Positions 25,980 to 32,936 of a stretch of 64,000 nt of DNA are shown in pieces (position 1 is the first letter of the stretch; every line of letters begins with the position of its first letter). The stretch comes from an uncultured Eubacteriales bacterium (GTDB taxonomy: Bacteria > Bacillota > Clostridia > Monoglobales > Monoglobaceae). The translations under genes were made by a program, and so were the position numbers. The notes beneath the pieces are model-generated. The model had not been told where the DNA came from, did not search any database, and was given only the letters and a program-made list of their open reading frames with translations. The stretch spans positions 1 through 64,000 of the forward strand of contig CATWQA010000003.1 of assembly GCA_958352815.1 (NCBI GenBank), written 5' to 3'.

Positions 25980-26970
25980 TTTTCTCACCCTCAATTCCGT
26001 TGTAAATTGGAACCAGTTCGGGGCTTGATTTTAAAATCTCACGGTGGAGAGGCAAAACCTTTTCCCGAAAGGGCTCCTTGTCAACCTGTATAAACTCAAC
26101 GCCCATAGCCTCCGCTTGTTCCCGCGCTTGTTCTACCGCCTTGCTCCAGCTCTCCCGCTCGACGAAGCTGCACACCTCCGCCGCTTCGTCAAAGACCCGC
26201 CTGTCCTCCTCGGGCAAATCCCGCAAAAACTTCAGGTTTGCAATAAGCATGTCGGGCACCATTTGGTGCTCATTGTAGGTGTAGTACCTTGCAACCTCGC
26301 CATGCTTGTTTATGGTCAGGGCAAGCTCGTTGTTTTCCGCTCCGTTGATGACATTCTGCTGGATTGCGGTGTACACCTCGCCAAATGCCATAGGCGTTGC
26401 GGCGGCTCCGAAGGCTTCCATCATTTTAACATTGGTGGGGCTTTGCTGAACTCTGATTTTTTTGCCCTTTAAGTCGTCGGGGGTTCTGATGGGGGATGTG
26501 GCATAAAAGTTTCTCGTGCCCGCGTCCAGCCAGGTCACCGCCTCAAAGCCCGAAGCGTCTGTTGACTTGTATATGCTGTTCATCAGCTCTCTGTTTTCCA
26601 TAACCCTGTGGTAATGCTCCTCATCGTCAAATAAGTAGGGAATACTGAAAATCTTGTAAATACTGTCAAAGGTTTCAAGATTTCCCGTGCTGGCAACACA
26701 ATAGTCAATAGCTCCCGTCTGCACAAGCTCTATAGCCTTAACCGAAGCCCCCAAAAGCTCGTTGGGGAAAATCTGAACGTCATACTTGTCCCCCAGCCTT
26801 TCCTCAATATATTCCTCAAACGCCAAAAGTCCCACATGGTCAGGGTGGGTTTCGGACTGGGAGTGGGACACCCGCACGATTTTCCGTCCGCTGCCCATGT
26901 CGCAGCCTGTCAGCAACAACACCGCAGCAGCGGCAATTAAGCATATTGCAAGGCTCTTAATCCTTTTCAT
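25972..26970 (-). CDS. dctP: TRAP transporter substrate-binding lipoprotein (DctP)
   Basis: 332 residues. Lipoprotein signal with lipobox LLLTGC (cysteine about residue 24), then the DctP fold: VRVSHSQSETHPDHVGLLAFEEYI, WLDAGTRNFYATSPIRTPDDLKGKKIRVQQSPTNVKMMEAFGAAATPMAFGEVYTAIQQNVINGAENN. The arginine in KIRVQ normally pairs with the ligand carboxylate, fitting a sugar acid. The start at 26970 has GGGGAG 7 bases upstream; the open frame runs 80 codons further but without signal-peptide logic. Confidence 0.93.
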   Translation of the reverse strand: MKRIKSLAICLIAAAAVLLLTGCDMGSGRKIVRVSHSQSETHPDHVGLLAFEEYIEERLGDKYDVQIFPNELLGASVKAIELVQTGAIDYCVASTGNLETFDSIYKIFSIPYLFDDEEHYHRVMENRELMNSIYKSTDASGFEAVTWLDAGTRNFYATSPIRTPDDLKGKKIRVQQSPTNVKMMEAFGAAATPMAFGEVYTAIQQNVINGAENNELALTINKHGEVARYYTYNEHQMVPDMLIANLKFLRDLPEEDRRVFDEAAEVCSFVERESWSKAVEQAREQAEAMGVEFIQVDKEPFREKVLPLHREILKSSPELVPIYNGIEGEKNG

Positions 26971-27210
26971 AATTTCTCCCCTTTCGGTAAAAACTTGCCG
27001 TATGCTTTTATTATTGCCGCAATTTAAGAAAATATTACCTAAAATAAAAGAGCGGCTCAGGAATAATCCCAAACCGCCGGAACCCATTAAATAAATGCGT
27101 TTGGATATTTGTAAATTACTACGGTGTAGGGGGCGGCTTCCCAGACGCCCCGAGATATACCAATAGCTTTCATTAAAGCAAATGAGTTGACATATGTATC
27201 GTAGTACCAC

Positions 27211-27283
27211 GTAAATACTAAAACTTTACTTTTATACTATGCCCACGTAATTTTATTTGTACTTGATAATATAACCTGTCGCC
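27211..27283 (-). repeat. 73-bp AT-rich dispersed repeat, copy 1
   Basis: Reads GTAAATACTAAAACTTTAC ... ATATAACCTGTCGCC. Inverted relative to the copies at 29542-29614 and 36982-37054, same orientation as 48738-48808. Confidence 0.7.
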
Positions 27284-27304
27284 CACCCTGTTGCGCTCTC
27301 ATTA

Positions 27305-27398
27305 TCAACAACTGAGGTGTGTTATTGACATTGCATACTTTGTGCAAAGTGGAATAATAAGAGCCATCCCACTTCAAGAAGTGGGGTCACAGCCTCCG
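27305..27398 (+). repeat. covarying-hairpin repeat, diverged copy
   Basis: Hairpin CCCACTTC-aa-GAAGTGGG followed by GTCACAGCC. The left GTAGGGGCGCC end is absent. Confidence 0.6.
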
Positions 27399-27410
27399 CC
27401 CCGAGCGCTA

Positions 27411-27458
27411 TCGAATTTCCCCTTCGAGGAAACCGATTGGGGCGTTGCCCCAAACCCC
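27411..27458 (-). repeat. GC-rich double-hairpin repeat, diverged copy
   Basis: Inverted copy: TTTCCCCTTCGAGGAAACCG then GGGGC-gtt-GCCCC. Confidence 0.55.
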
Positions 27459-27465
27459 AACAAAA

Positions 27466-27558
27466 TTTTGATAAAGGCTTTGGCGACATTGCCGCCGCGG
27501 CTTGGCATGGCGGAATATGGGCTCGGCAATGGTTCTAAAGGCAAAGCCTTTATCAAAA
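27466..27558 (-). repeat. 93-bp terminal-inverted-repeat element, copy 3
   Basis: Exactly 93 bp, opposite orientation to copies 1 and 2 (GGCGACATTGCCGCCGCGG near the left end). Confidence 0.85.
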
Positions 27559-27711
27559 TAGATGTTTCAAACATATGTAATCCATACGAATATTTGGTTT
27601 GCATATAAAGATTATTCCGGATATACGATTAAAACTATCGGTATATTTGCGGGGCGGATAAATGGGATTTGGGAGGTTTGACAATCAAATATTTAAATTT
27701 TTGCTAAATTA

Positions 27712-27903
27712 GTGTTTACTAATTTTTATTATCGACATTTGAGTTTTTTTAGTGTATACTGTTTAAGTAATTACTATAAGTATGGGGTGCAAAGTGAAAC
27801 GGTCACAACGGAAGTTATAGAAAAAGTATGTAAGGCATTAGACGCTCAACCGGGTGAAATAATGGAATATTTAGACGATAACAGGATTATGAATAAATAT
27901 TAA
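27712..27903 (+). pseudogene. truncated XRE-type HTH regulator (C-terminal remnant)
   Basis: The frame ends SETVTTEVIEKVCKALDAQPGEIMEYLDDNRI, which is the last third of a small Cro/CI-like HTH protein (VTTEVI..CKALD..PGEIMEY). The expected N-terminal helices are missing; upstream residues are low-complexity and AT-rich, so the start shown is only the open-frame limit. It lies 13 bases before the next small gene, as in clostridial toxin-antitoxin-like cassettes. Confidence 0.55.
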
Positions 27904-27916
27904 ACGGAGGTTTGCG

Positions 27917-28150
27917 ATGAGTTATAAAGAGTTGGCAATTGAGCTGATAAACAAAATACCTGATTATAAAATCGGTTACGTAATAGCATTTTTGGAGGGA
28001 TTGACCGCCGGCGAAGTTTCAGATGATATTTTCTATGCCGATTTATTAACAGCATATCAAAACAGCCCCGACAAAGGCGATTTTGTTTCATTTGATGAGG
28101 CTTTAAAAATGTGTGAGGTTGATATAAATGCAATACAAAATTCAAATTGA
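27917..28150 (+). CDS. small hypothetical protein, possible antitoxin of a broken toxin-antitoxin pair
   Basis: 77 residues: YKELAIELINKIPDYKIGYVIAFLEGLTAGE ... FVSFDEALKMCEVD. I do not assign a named family, but this helical form with a C-terminal DEALK element is seen in clostridial proteins next to RelE-like toxins. RBS ACGGAGG lies 7-8 bases before the ATG. A start for a RelE-like frame overlaps its 3' end (28128), and that frame is soon cut by a repeat. Confidence 0.6.
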   Translation: MSYKELAIELINKIPDYKIGYVIAFLEGLTAGEVSDDIFYADLLTAYQNSPDKGDFVSFDEALKMCEVDINAIQNSN

Positions 28151-28220
28151 CAAAATTTATCGTATTTCATTGGTACCCCCGTCGTCTGCACTGTGCGTTT
28201 GGGGAGGAGTGCGGCTGTGA
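28128..28220 (+). pseudogene. RelE-like toxin N-terminal remnant, cut by a repeat
   Basis: An ATG at 28128 opens MQYKIQIDKIYRISL, like the first strand of RelE/ParE toxins, overlapping the preceding gene by 23 bases in the usual antitoxin-toxin manner. After about 15 codons it passes into repeat DNA and stops at 28220. A real toxin would be about 90 residues. Confidence 0.4.
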
Positions 28221-28307
28221 CCCCACTTCTTTGAAGTGGGACGGCTCGAAGTGTTCCGATTTGCACAAAGTATGCAATGTCAATAACAGCCCTTAGTTGT
28301 TGCAGAC
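28211..28307 (-). repeat. covarying-hairpin repeat, copy with GC-shifted stem
   Basis: GCTGTGACCCCACTTC-ttt-GAAGTGGGACGGC: compared with copy 3 (CCAACTTC / GAAGTTGG), one A-T pair of the stem is replaced by C-G on both sides. Confidence 0.7.
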
Positions 28308-28454
28308 ATAACGCAACGGGGCGGGCGATTGGCTCACCAATGTGAGAATAAAAATAACAGAGATTATGATTAAATTAAATTTCAAATCCGTATAATATGG
28401 CAACGACCTACTGTGCTTTATCCGCCTTTTGCAAAAGGCGGAAACTCTACATTC

Positions 28455-28494
28455 AAAAAATTCGAGCGGCAAGGGTCAACCTCTGCCGCTCGAA
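28455..28494 (-). terminator. intrinsic terminator of ruvX-DUF1292
   Basis: On the minus strand TTCGAGCGGCAGAGG and CCTTGCCGCTCGAA form a strong stem followed by TTTTTT (28455-28460), a few bases after the DUF1292 stop. Confidence 0.8.
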
Positions 28495-28497
28495 CTT

Positions 28498-28803
28498 TTA
28501 ATTTTCAAAATCAAACTTATCGGCGTTGCGCTTTTTAAAGCTCTCGTAAATTCTGTCAGCCAGCTTATCATCCGTCACCTGGGTCAGGCAGTCCTCTGCG
28601 GCGGCGTCCTTGTCTATCTTAAACAGAGCCACCTCTGTTACAACCTCCTGCTCATCGTCATAGGGAATACAGATGATGTAATCATCGCCGTCAACCTGCA
28701 CCGTGTCCAGGTGCTCAAAGGGAACCGTGTTTCCGTCCTCGTCAATAAGGTCTATAACATACGGGCTTTCTTCATTAACGTTGTTCTGCTTTTCTTCTGC
28801 CAT
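28498..28803 (-). CDS. DUF1292 family protein
   Basis: 101 residues, acidic: YVIDLIDEDGNTVPFEHLDTVQVDGDDYIICIPYDDEQ ... EVALFKIDKD, the DUF1292 (YrzB-like) pattern. Function unknown. In Firmicutes it is regularly next to ruvX, as here (1-base gap). The start at 28803 has AAAGGAGG at good spacing; the longer frame runs into ruvX. Confidence 0.88.
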   Translation of the reverse strand: MAEEKQNNVNEESPYVIDLIDEDGNTVPFEHLDTVQVDGDDYIICIPYDDEQEVVTEVALFKIDKDAAAEDCLTQVTDDKLADRIYESFKKRNADKFDFEN

Positions 28804-28804
28804 G

Positions 28805-29227
28805 TTAAAATCCTCCTTTGCCTTTGCTGTCGAGATACGACTGTAATATAAACGCTGCGGAAATACTGTCAACGGCTTCCTTGCGCTTTTTCCCCCGAAC
28901 GTTGGTAACATTCATAAGATTGTGCGCCGAGACCGTGGTCAGCCTTTCGTCCCACAGAATTACGGGCAAGTCGGTACGCTCCTTGAGCTTTTCCGCAAAC
29001 ATCTGAGTGCGCTCGCCCCTTTGGCCTACGGTTCCGTTCATATTTTTCGGAAAACCGACCACTATTTCTTTAACCTCCAGCTCATCTGCCAGAGCGGCGG
29101 CGTGTTCCGCCACCTTAACAATGCTGCCCGACTTAAAGTTAGGGAGGGTTGTAGCTCCGAAGCCCAGCTCGTCCGACACGGCAAAGCCTGTGCGGCTGTC
29201 GCCGAAATCAATTCCCAGAGTTTTCAT
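28805..29227 (-). CDS. ruvX: Holliday junction resolvase-like YqgF/RuvX
   Basis: 140 residues, RNase H-like fold. MKTLGIDFGDSRTGFAVSDELGFGA, VVGFPKNMNGTVGQR, LWDERLTTVSAHNLM and VDSISAAFILQSYLD are the family motifs with the catalytic acidic residues (D7, E and D in WDERLT, D in VDS). Roles in recombination intermediates and in 16S rRNA 5' processing are described for the family. Co-transcribed with the DUF1292 gene. Confidence 0.93.
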   Translation of the reverse strand: MKTLGIDFGDSRTGFAVSDELGFGATTLPNFKSGSIVKVAEHAAALADELEVKEIVVGFPKNMNGTVGQRGERTQMFAEKLKERTDLPVILWDERLTTVSAHNLMNVTNVRGKKRKEAVDSISAAFILQSYLDSKGKGGF

Positions 29228-29339
29228 AAACAGTCATTTCTCCTAAATAAAATATTTTACAATATAATAACATTAAAATCCGAAAAATACAACCCCCAAT
29301 ACTATATAACTATTAAAACTTTATATATAAACCCGTCTA

Positions 29340-29432
29340 TTTTGATAAAGGCTTTGCCTTTGAAACCATTGCCGAGCCCATATTCCGCCATACCAAGCCG
29401 CGGCGGCATTGCCGCCAAAGCCTTTATCAAAA
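29340..29432 (+). repeat. 93-bp terminal-inverted-repeat element, copy 4
   Basis: Exactly 93 bp. The interior palindrome CGGCGGCATTGCCGCC is slightly changed from CGGCGGCAATGTCGCC of copies 1 and 2. Confidence 0.85.
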
Positions 29433-29459
29433 TTATATGGTACCATAATTGCACATAAA

Positions 29460-29509
29460 GGGGTTTGGGGCTCCGCCCCAATCGGTTTCCCCGAAGGGGA
29501 AAAACCGAC
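29460..29509 (+). repeat. GC-rich double-hairpin repeat, copy 2
   Basis: First hairpin GGGGC-tcc-GCCCC, second CGGTTTCCCC-gaa-GGGGAAAAACCG. The loop-side bases differ from other copies while stems are kept. Confidence 0.7.
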
Positions 29510-29541
29510 ACCGCCCGGGTCTGGCGGGCGGAACTGGGCTA

Positions 29542-29614
29542 GGCGACAGGTTATATTATCAAATATAAATAAAATTACATGGGTATAGTATAAAAGCAAA
29601 GTTTTAGTTGTTAC
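29542..29614 (+). repeat. 73-bp AT-rich dispersed repeat, copy 2 (left flank of phage module)
   Basis: GGCGACAGGTTATATTATC ... GTTTTAGTTGTTAC. It matches 36982-37054 in direct orientation with about 5 differences in 73 bases. Confidence 0.75.
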
Positions 29615-29631
29615 ACATTGCCAAAATATCT

Positions 29632-31023
29632 TCAAACAATAAACCTGTCGCCGGGGCTGCTGAGGGGCGAAAATTCCCGTTCTGTTTTGACGGGTTCATT
29701 ATCTCTCGGCGCGATTGGGTTGCTCATCAAAAAATATTTCAAGGCGTCGTACAGGTGATCCTCCTGGTTGGTGTCCACGTCCTCGGGATTTACGCTGTCA
29801 TACTTCAGCTCGGGGAGGGTTCGGATTATTCCGGGGCACTTCTTATCGAAAAAGTATATCATGGGCAGCCCTTCATCGTCAAAGGATAGGCGGTAGTGCA
29901 CCTGCATTTTCCCGGCAAGCCTGTTGTTCTTGCCCTTTTCAAAGTACACTCCCCGCCTTTCCATCATGTCCGCAATGCTGCCCTCGCTGCTGCCCGTTTC
30001 GTTCCAGATTGCAGGGTCGGCTATCCCCGTTATCTTGCAGCCCATGCTGCGCTCCTCCTGCTCCAGCTCCAGAATTTTATCTGCTATTTTCTGCGCCGTC
30101 CAACGTACGCCCACGTCGGGCTTGCCCGTGCAGCCGTAAAGCTCACGGTAGTTATAGGCTCTGCCGTCGTAGTCCACGGCATACCACGAAACAGCAAAGG
30201 GCTTTGAATATCCAAAGTCAAAGGCTCTGAACCTCCGCCACTCCCTTGGGATTTCAAAGGGCTTTATAACGTGGCTGCCGTGCCTTGAGGTGTAGCCCTT
30301 GGGGTTGTTGCGCCACTCGGTGAACACCTGCCCGTCAAATATATCCCACTCGCCGTAGAGCAGAGCCCTCCGTTCGTTTTCAGGCAACTGGTTAAGCCGC
30401 TTTATATACGCCCCGTCCGACTCCATAAGGAACTTGTTATCGCTGACAAAGGAGGGGATAAACAGCCGCTTTGTCCCGAAGTCGGTTTCCCTCGGAACCC
30501 CGGGCTCGCAGCCGTCAATAAACCTGTGCTTAACCCAATTATGCCCCACGCCCCCGGGGTTGGTGCTTGACTTAATCTGCTTGGGGTACCCGTTGGTTCC
30601 CCTAACTCTGGACAGCAAGTATGTATACTGGCTTTCGGTAAAGTGGGTTAGCTCGTCAAACCTGACCACGTCATATTCCGCCCCCTGATACCGCAGCACG
30701 TCTGTTTCCGCACGGCAGTACCCGAACTCAATTACCGACCCGTTTTTAAACAGCCACTTTCCGGAGCTGACCTGGTACTTCCCTGCCGAGGAGGGGTAAA
30801 TCAAGAGGGAATTCATAATCAGAGAGTGCTCCAGCTCCGGAAGAGTGCGCCGCAGCACAAGCTGGTGGCTGGCGGGATATTTAAGGGCAAACAGCAGGGC
30901 GTCCACAAGCTGCCCGTAGGACTTGCCGCCTCCCGCCGCACCGCCGAACAAGACCTCGTCCGCCTCGGCGCTTATAAACTCAAACTGAGTTTTGGTTATT
31001 TCAAGATTGAGCTTTGCTTCCAT
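29632..31023 (-). CDS. phage terminase large subunit
   Basis: 463 residues, apparently intact. Packaging ATPase: Walker A GGAAGGGKS (27-35), Walker B VVRFDE (119-124), coupling motif STNPGGVG (153-160). RNase H-like nuclease acids: D269 in RAFDFGY, D336 in GIADPAIWN, and D422/D426 in DHLYDALKY. It would cut and pump DNA into a prohead through the portal (32933-34636). It is the most 3' gene of the minus-strand early/packaging run, 8 bases after a 71-residue protein. No capsid gene is nearby. Confidence 0.92.
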   Translation of the reverse strand: MEAKLNLEITKTQFEFISAEADEVLFGGAAGGGKSYGQLVDALLFALKYPASHQLVLRRTLPELEHSLIMNSLLIYPSSAGKYQVSSGKWLFKNGSVIEFGYCRAETDVLRYQGAEYDVVRFDELTHFTESQYTYLLSRVRGTNGYPKQIKSSTNPGGVGHNWVKHRFIDGCEPGVPRETDFGTKRLFIPSFVSDNKFLMESDGAYIKRLNQLPENERRALLYGEWDIFDGQVFTEWRNNPKGYTSRHGSHVIKPFEIPREWRRFRAFDFGYSKPFAVSWYAVDYDGRAYNYRELYGCTGKPDVGVRWTAQKIADKILELEQEERSMGCKITGIADPAIWNETGSSEGSIADMMERRGVYFEKGKNNRLAGKMQVHYRLSFDDEGLPMIYFFDKKCPGIIRTLPELKYDSVNPEDVDTNQEDHLYDALKYFLMSNPIAPRDNEPVKTEREFSPLSSPGDRFIV

Positions 31024-31031
31024 TGTTCCTC

Positions 31032-31247
31032 CTAAACTATCTTAATTTCAACCTCCAATTTGGTGTCGCGGCTGTCCGTGTCTGCAGGAGGCCCCAGGAT
31101 ACTCAAAACCTCCTTTGCGGAGGACAGCTCAATCCGCTTGTCGCCGCAGTTAATAAGCTCGTACAGCTTGTCAAGGGCGGCCTTGGCGCGGCTTATTTCC
31201 TCCTCCTGCTCCACCGTTTCCCGCAGCTTTTGGGTAAGCTCAGACAT
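31032..31247 (-). CDS. small phage-region helical protein
   Basis: 71 residues: SELTQKLRETVEQEEEISRAKAALDKLYELINCGDKRIELSSAKEVLSILGPP. Helical and charged. Position directly before the large terminase is where a small terminase subunit often lies, but no HTH is visible and it is short, so I do not assign that function. Its start overlaps the end of the regulator gene by 8 bases. Confidence 0.65.
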   Translation of the reverse strand: MSELTQKLRETVEQEEEISRAKAALDKLYELINCGDKRIELSSAKEVLSILGPPADTDSRDTKLEVEIKIV

Positions 31248-31674
31248 TTAAATCACCGCTCACCGACTGCCCTACCAGCTTTTCCGCGGCACGGTTTAAA
31301 ATCCTGAAGCACTGGCGTCGGCTGAAATATACTACGAACTCCATAGCGTCCCAGGAGGTTCCCTTTAGGTATTTGGCGGTAACAATGGCTGCCTCGTCGC
31401 TGTCCAGCAGCTTTGACAGCCGCTCCCAGTCTGCAATGGTGTTGTTGTACTTCTCCTTGCATTTTCTGATTTGCTCTCTGTAAAAATCAACGCTTGAAAG
31501 CTTGTCCTGATATGTACTGCCCGTCATTTGCGAAAGTCGCTCGTCCGCAACCCCCACTCTTGACATGTCACTGATAAGACCTGTGTAAAAATCAATTTTT
31601 GAATTAAGCTCCCGCTTCGCCAAGGGCAAAAGCCTGAACCACTTCTTAACCTGCTCCGAGTCCTTAAACTTCAT
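31240..31674 (-). CDS. phage sigma-70-region-4-like transcriptional regulator
   Basis: 144 residues. The C-terminal part DEAAIVTAKYLKGTSWDAMEFVVYFSRRQCFRILNRAAEKL has the sigma region 4 helix-turn-helix rhythm (KY..G.SW......SRRQ..RI...A), as in ArpU/RinA-type late regulators of Gram-positive phages. The N-terminal half is charged and helical. The start at 31674 has GAGGAG 9 bases upstream; a TTG seven codons earlier overlaps that RBS. It may activate the packaging genes, by analogy. Confidence 0.65.
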   Translation of the reverse strand: MKFKDSEQVKKWFRLLPLAKRELNSKIDFYTGLISDMSRVGVADERLSQMTGSTYQDKLSSVDFYREQIRKCKEKYNNTIADWERLSKLLDSDEAAIVTAKYLKGTSWDAMEFVVYFSRRQCFRILNRAAEKLVGQSVSGDLNV

Positions 31675-31713
31675 AAATACATTCTCCTCTCTCAAAATAA
31701 TTAATACTTAGCT

Positions 31714-31908
31714 CTAATCCTTGATGTCAATTTCATAATAGCTATGGCAGCAGTCAAGATTGCAGAAAAGACCGTCAAAGCTTTTCACGTACTCTCCGCC
31801 CGCTATATCGCTGCCGCAAAACAAACACACACCGATAGGTTTGGTTCGGGCAAGCTCGCTTTTGGTATAGCCATAGCGTTCAACGAACTTTATGTCGGGA
31901 TGGGTCAT
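31714..31908 (-). CDS. small zinc-finger protein of the phage-like module
   Basis: 64 residues beginning MTHPDIKFVERYGYTKSELAR, then GVCLFCGSDI ... GLFCNLDCCHSYYEID: a CxxC...CxxxC zinc-binding pattern. AAAAGGAG precedes the ATG at 31908. It is the first gene under the consensus promoter at 32022-32049, so it is expressed when the repressor is off. Function unknown. Confidence 0.7.
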   Translation of the reverse strand: MTHPDIKFVERYGYTKSELARTKPIGVCLFCGSDIAGGEYVKSFDGLFCNLDCCHSYYEIDIKD

Positions 31909-32021
31909 AATAATTCTCCTTTTAATAATAAATTTCTTGGTAATGCAAGCAGCCTCACCGTTATACTTAATAATCAGCCGCCTCTCATCAAATCCCAACA
32001 AGATTTTTCGTCAATATCTAT

Positions 32022-32072
32022 ATTATATAACAAATTTTTCATTTGTCAAGTAAAAATTATAACAAAATTTGT
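32022..32072 (-). promoter_or_regulatory. phage-module promoter overlapped by candidate repressor operators
   Basis: Minus strand: TTGACA (32044-32049), 16-bp spacer, TATAAT (32022-32027). ACAAAT-N5-ATTTGT (32030-32046) lies within the promoter, and ACAAAATTTGT (32062-32072) just upstream; both share the ACAAA/TTTGT half-sites. This is the expected target of the divergent repressor. Confidence 0.6.
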
Positions 32073-32159
32073 AATATTTTAAAAAATTTTGCTATCCGCC
32101 CATAGGGAAAATTCTGCAAAATATATTTTGACAAAAAACTAAAAATTTCGATAAATATC

Positions 32160-32198
32160 TTGATTTTTCACAAAATATATGTTATATTAAACACGGAG
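32160..32198 (+). promoter_or_regulatory. promoter and RBS of the repressor gene
   Basis: TTGATT (32160-32165), 17-bp spacer, TATATT (32183-32188), then CGGAGGTG shortly before the ATG at 32208. The short leader and its position back to back with the minus-strand promoter form a lysogeny-switch-like layout. Confidence 0.55.
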
Positions 32199-32207
32199 GT
32201 GTGATTA

Positions 32208-32936
32208 ATGGCTAATAAGGATTTGAGCAATAAGCTGAGACAGGCGCGTCTTAACTGCGGCTTTACTCAAAAAGAGGTGTATGAAAAATTAAATGTAAAG
32301 CAGGCAAGGTTCAGCGCGTGGGAAAACGGTGTTTCGGAGCCTGATATAAGAACCTTCCTTGAGCTGTGCAAGATGTATAACATCACCAATATGTACGAAT
32401 ATTTTTGTTCTCCCTCAACGGAGTATAACAACATCGAATTTAACACCGAGCTTAACAGGTCGGTAATAAAGCTCAAGGAAATTTCCCATGATGAGGACTG
32501 CTTTGCCGCCGCTCTTAACTGCCTCAACTTTGAGTACGACAGGTATCTTGACAAGCGGGTTCTTAAATTCACCGGCAGGAAGCGGCTTATTCCGGTATAT
32601 CTCCAGCCCGCTGCGGCAGGTCTGGGCAACTACATAACGGATGACGACATGGAGTATATGGAGCTTCCCGCCCCTCCCGAGGCAGACGCCGGAATACGCA
32701 TATCCGGAGACAGCATGGAGCCCGACATCTGCGACGGAGAGATTGTCTACATTAAGTATATGCCCTATGTGAGCTTTGGCGAGATAGGCATCTTTATCTA
32801 TCGCGGGGACGCTTATTGCAAAAAGCTTGACAGAATCAATGACAGACCCTGCCTGACCTCGATTAATAAAAATTACCTGCCTATATTTATAGACGAAAAC
32901 GAAAGTATATCCACGGTGGGCAAGGTTTTGATTTAA
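32208..32936 (+). CDS. CI/LexA-type repressor with S24 autocleavage domain
   Basis: 242 residues. XRE-type HTH at about 7-60 (LRQARLNCGFTQKEVYEKLNVKQARFSAWENG). C-terminal peptidase S24: cleavage site AAAG (135-138), catalytic S169 in GDSMEP and lysine at about 205 in AYCKKL. Such repressors cleave themselves on RecA filaments, releasing phage genes on DNA damage. The only plus-strand gene of the module; its stop overlaps the portal gene stop by 4 bases. The intact catalytic pair suggests the switch still works. Confidence 0.9.
   Translation: MANKDLSNKLRQARLNCGFTQKEVYEKLNVKQARFSAWENGVSEPDIRTFLELCKMYNITNMYEYFCSPSTEYNNIEFNTELNRSVIKLKEISHDEDCFAAALNCLNFEYDRYLDKRVLKFTGRKRLIPVYLQPAAAGLGNYITDDDMEYMELPAPPEADAGIRISGDSMEPDICDGEIVYIKYMPYVSFGEIGIFIYRGDAYCKKLDRINDRPCLTSINKNYLPIFIDENESISTVGKVLI

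Larger units (their letters stand above)
26971..27711. other. intergenic repeat island upstream of the TRAP-uxu operon
   Basis: Contains a GGGGGCGGCTTCCCAGACG sequence (about 27126-27151, relative of the 8581 arm), a 73-bp AT-rich repeat (27211-27283), then covarying-hairpin, GC-rich double-hairpin and 93-bp elements in tandem to 27558. No gene and no convincing promoter are visible. Confidence 0.55.
29228..29631. other. intergenic repeat island between ruvX and the terminase gene
   Basis: Holds a 93-bp element (29340-29432), a GC-rich double hairpin (29460-29509), a CCGCCCGGGTCTGGCGGGCGG palindromic stretch (about 29511-29532) and a 73-bp AT-rich repeat (29542-29614). No gene is seen. Confidence 0.6.

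Noticed and set aside
28455..28494. Small RNA gene at the ruvX operon end
   Set aside because: The hairpin plus T-run is fully explained as the operon terminator.
31032..31247. Small terminase subunit
   Set aside because: The position fits but the protein is only 71 residues with no visible DNA-binding helix-turn-helix; left unassigned.
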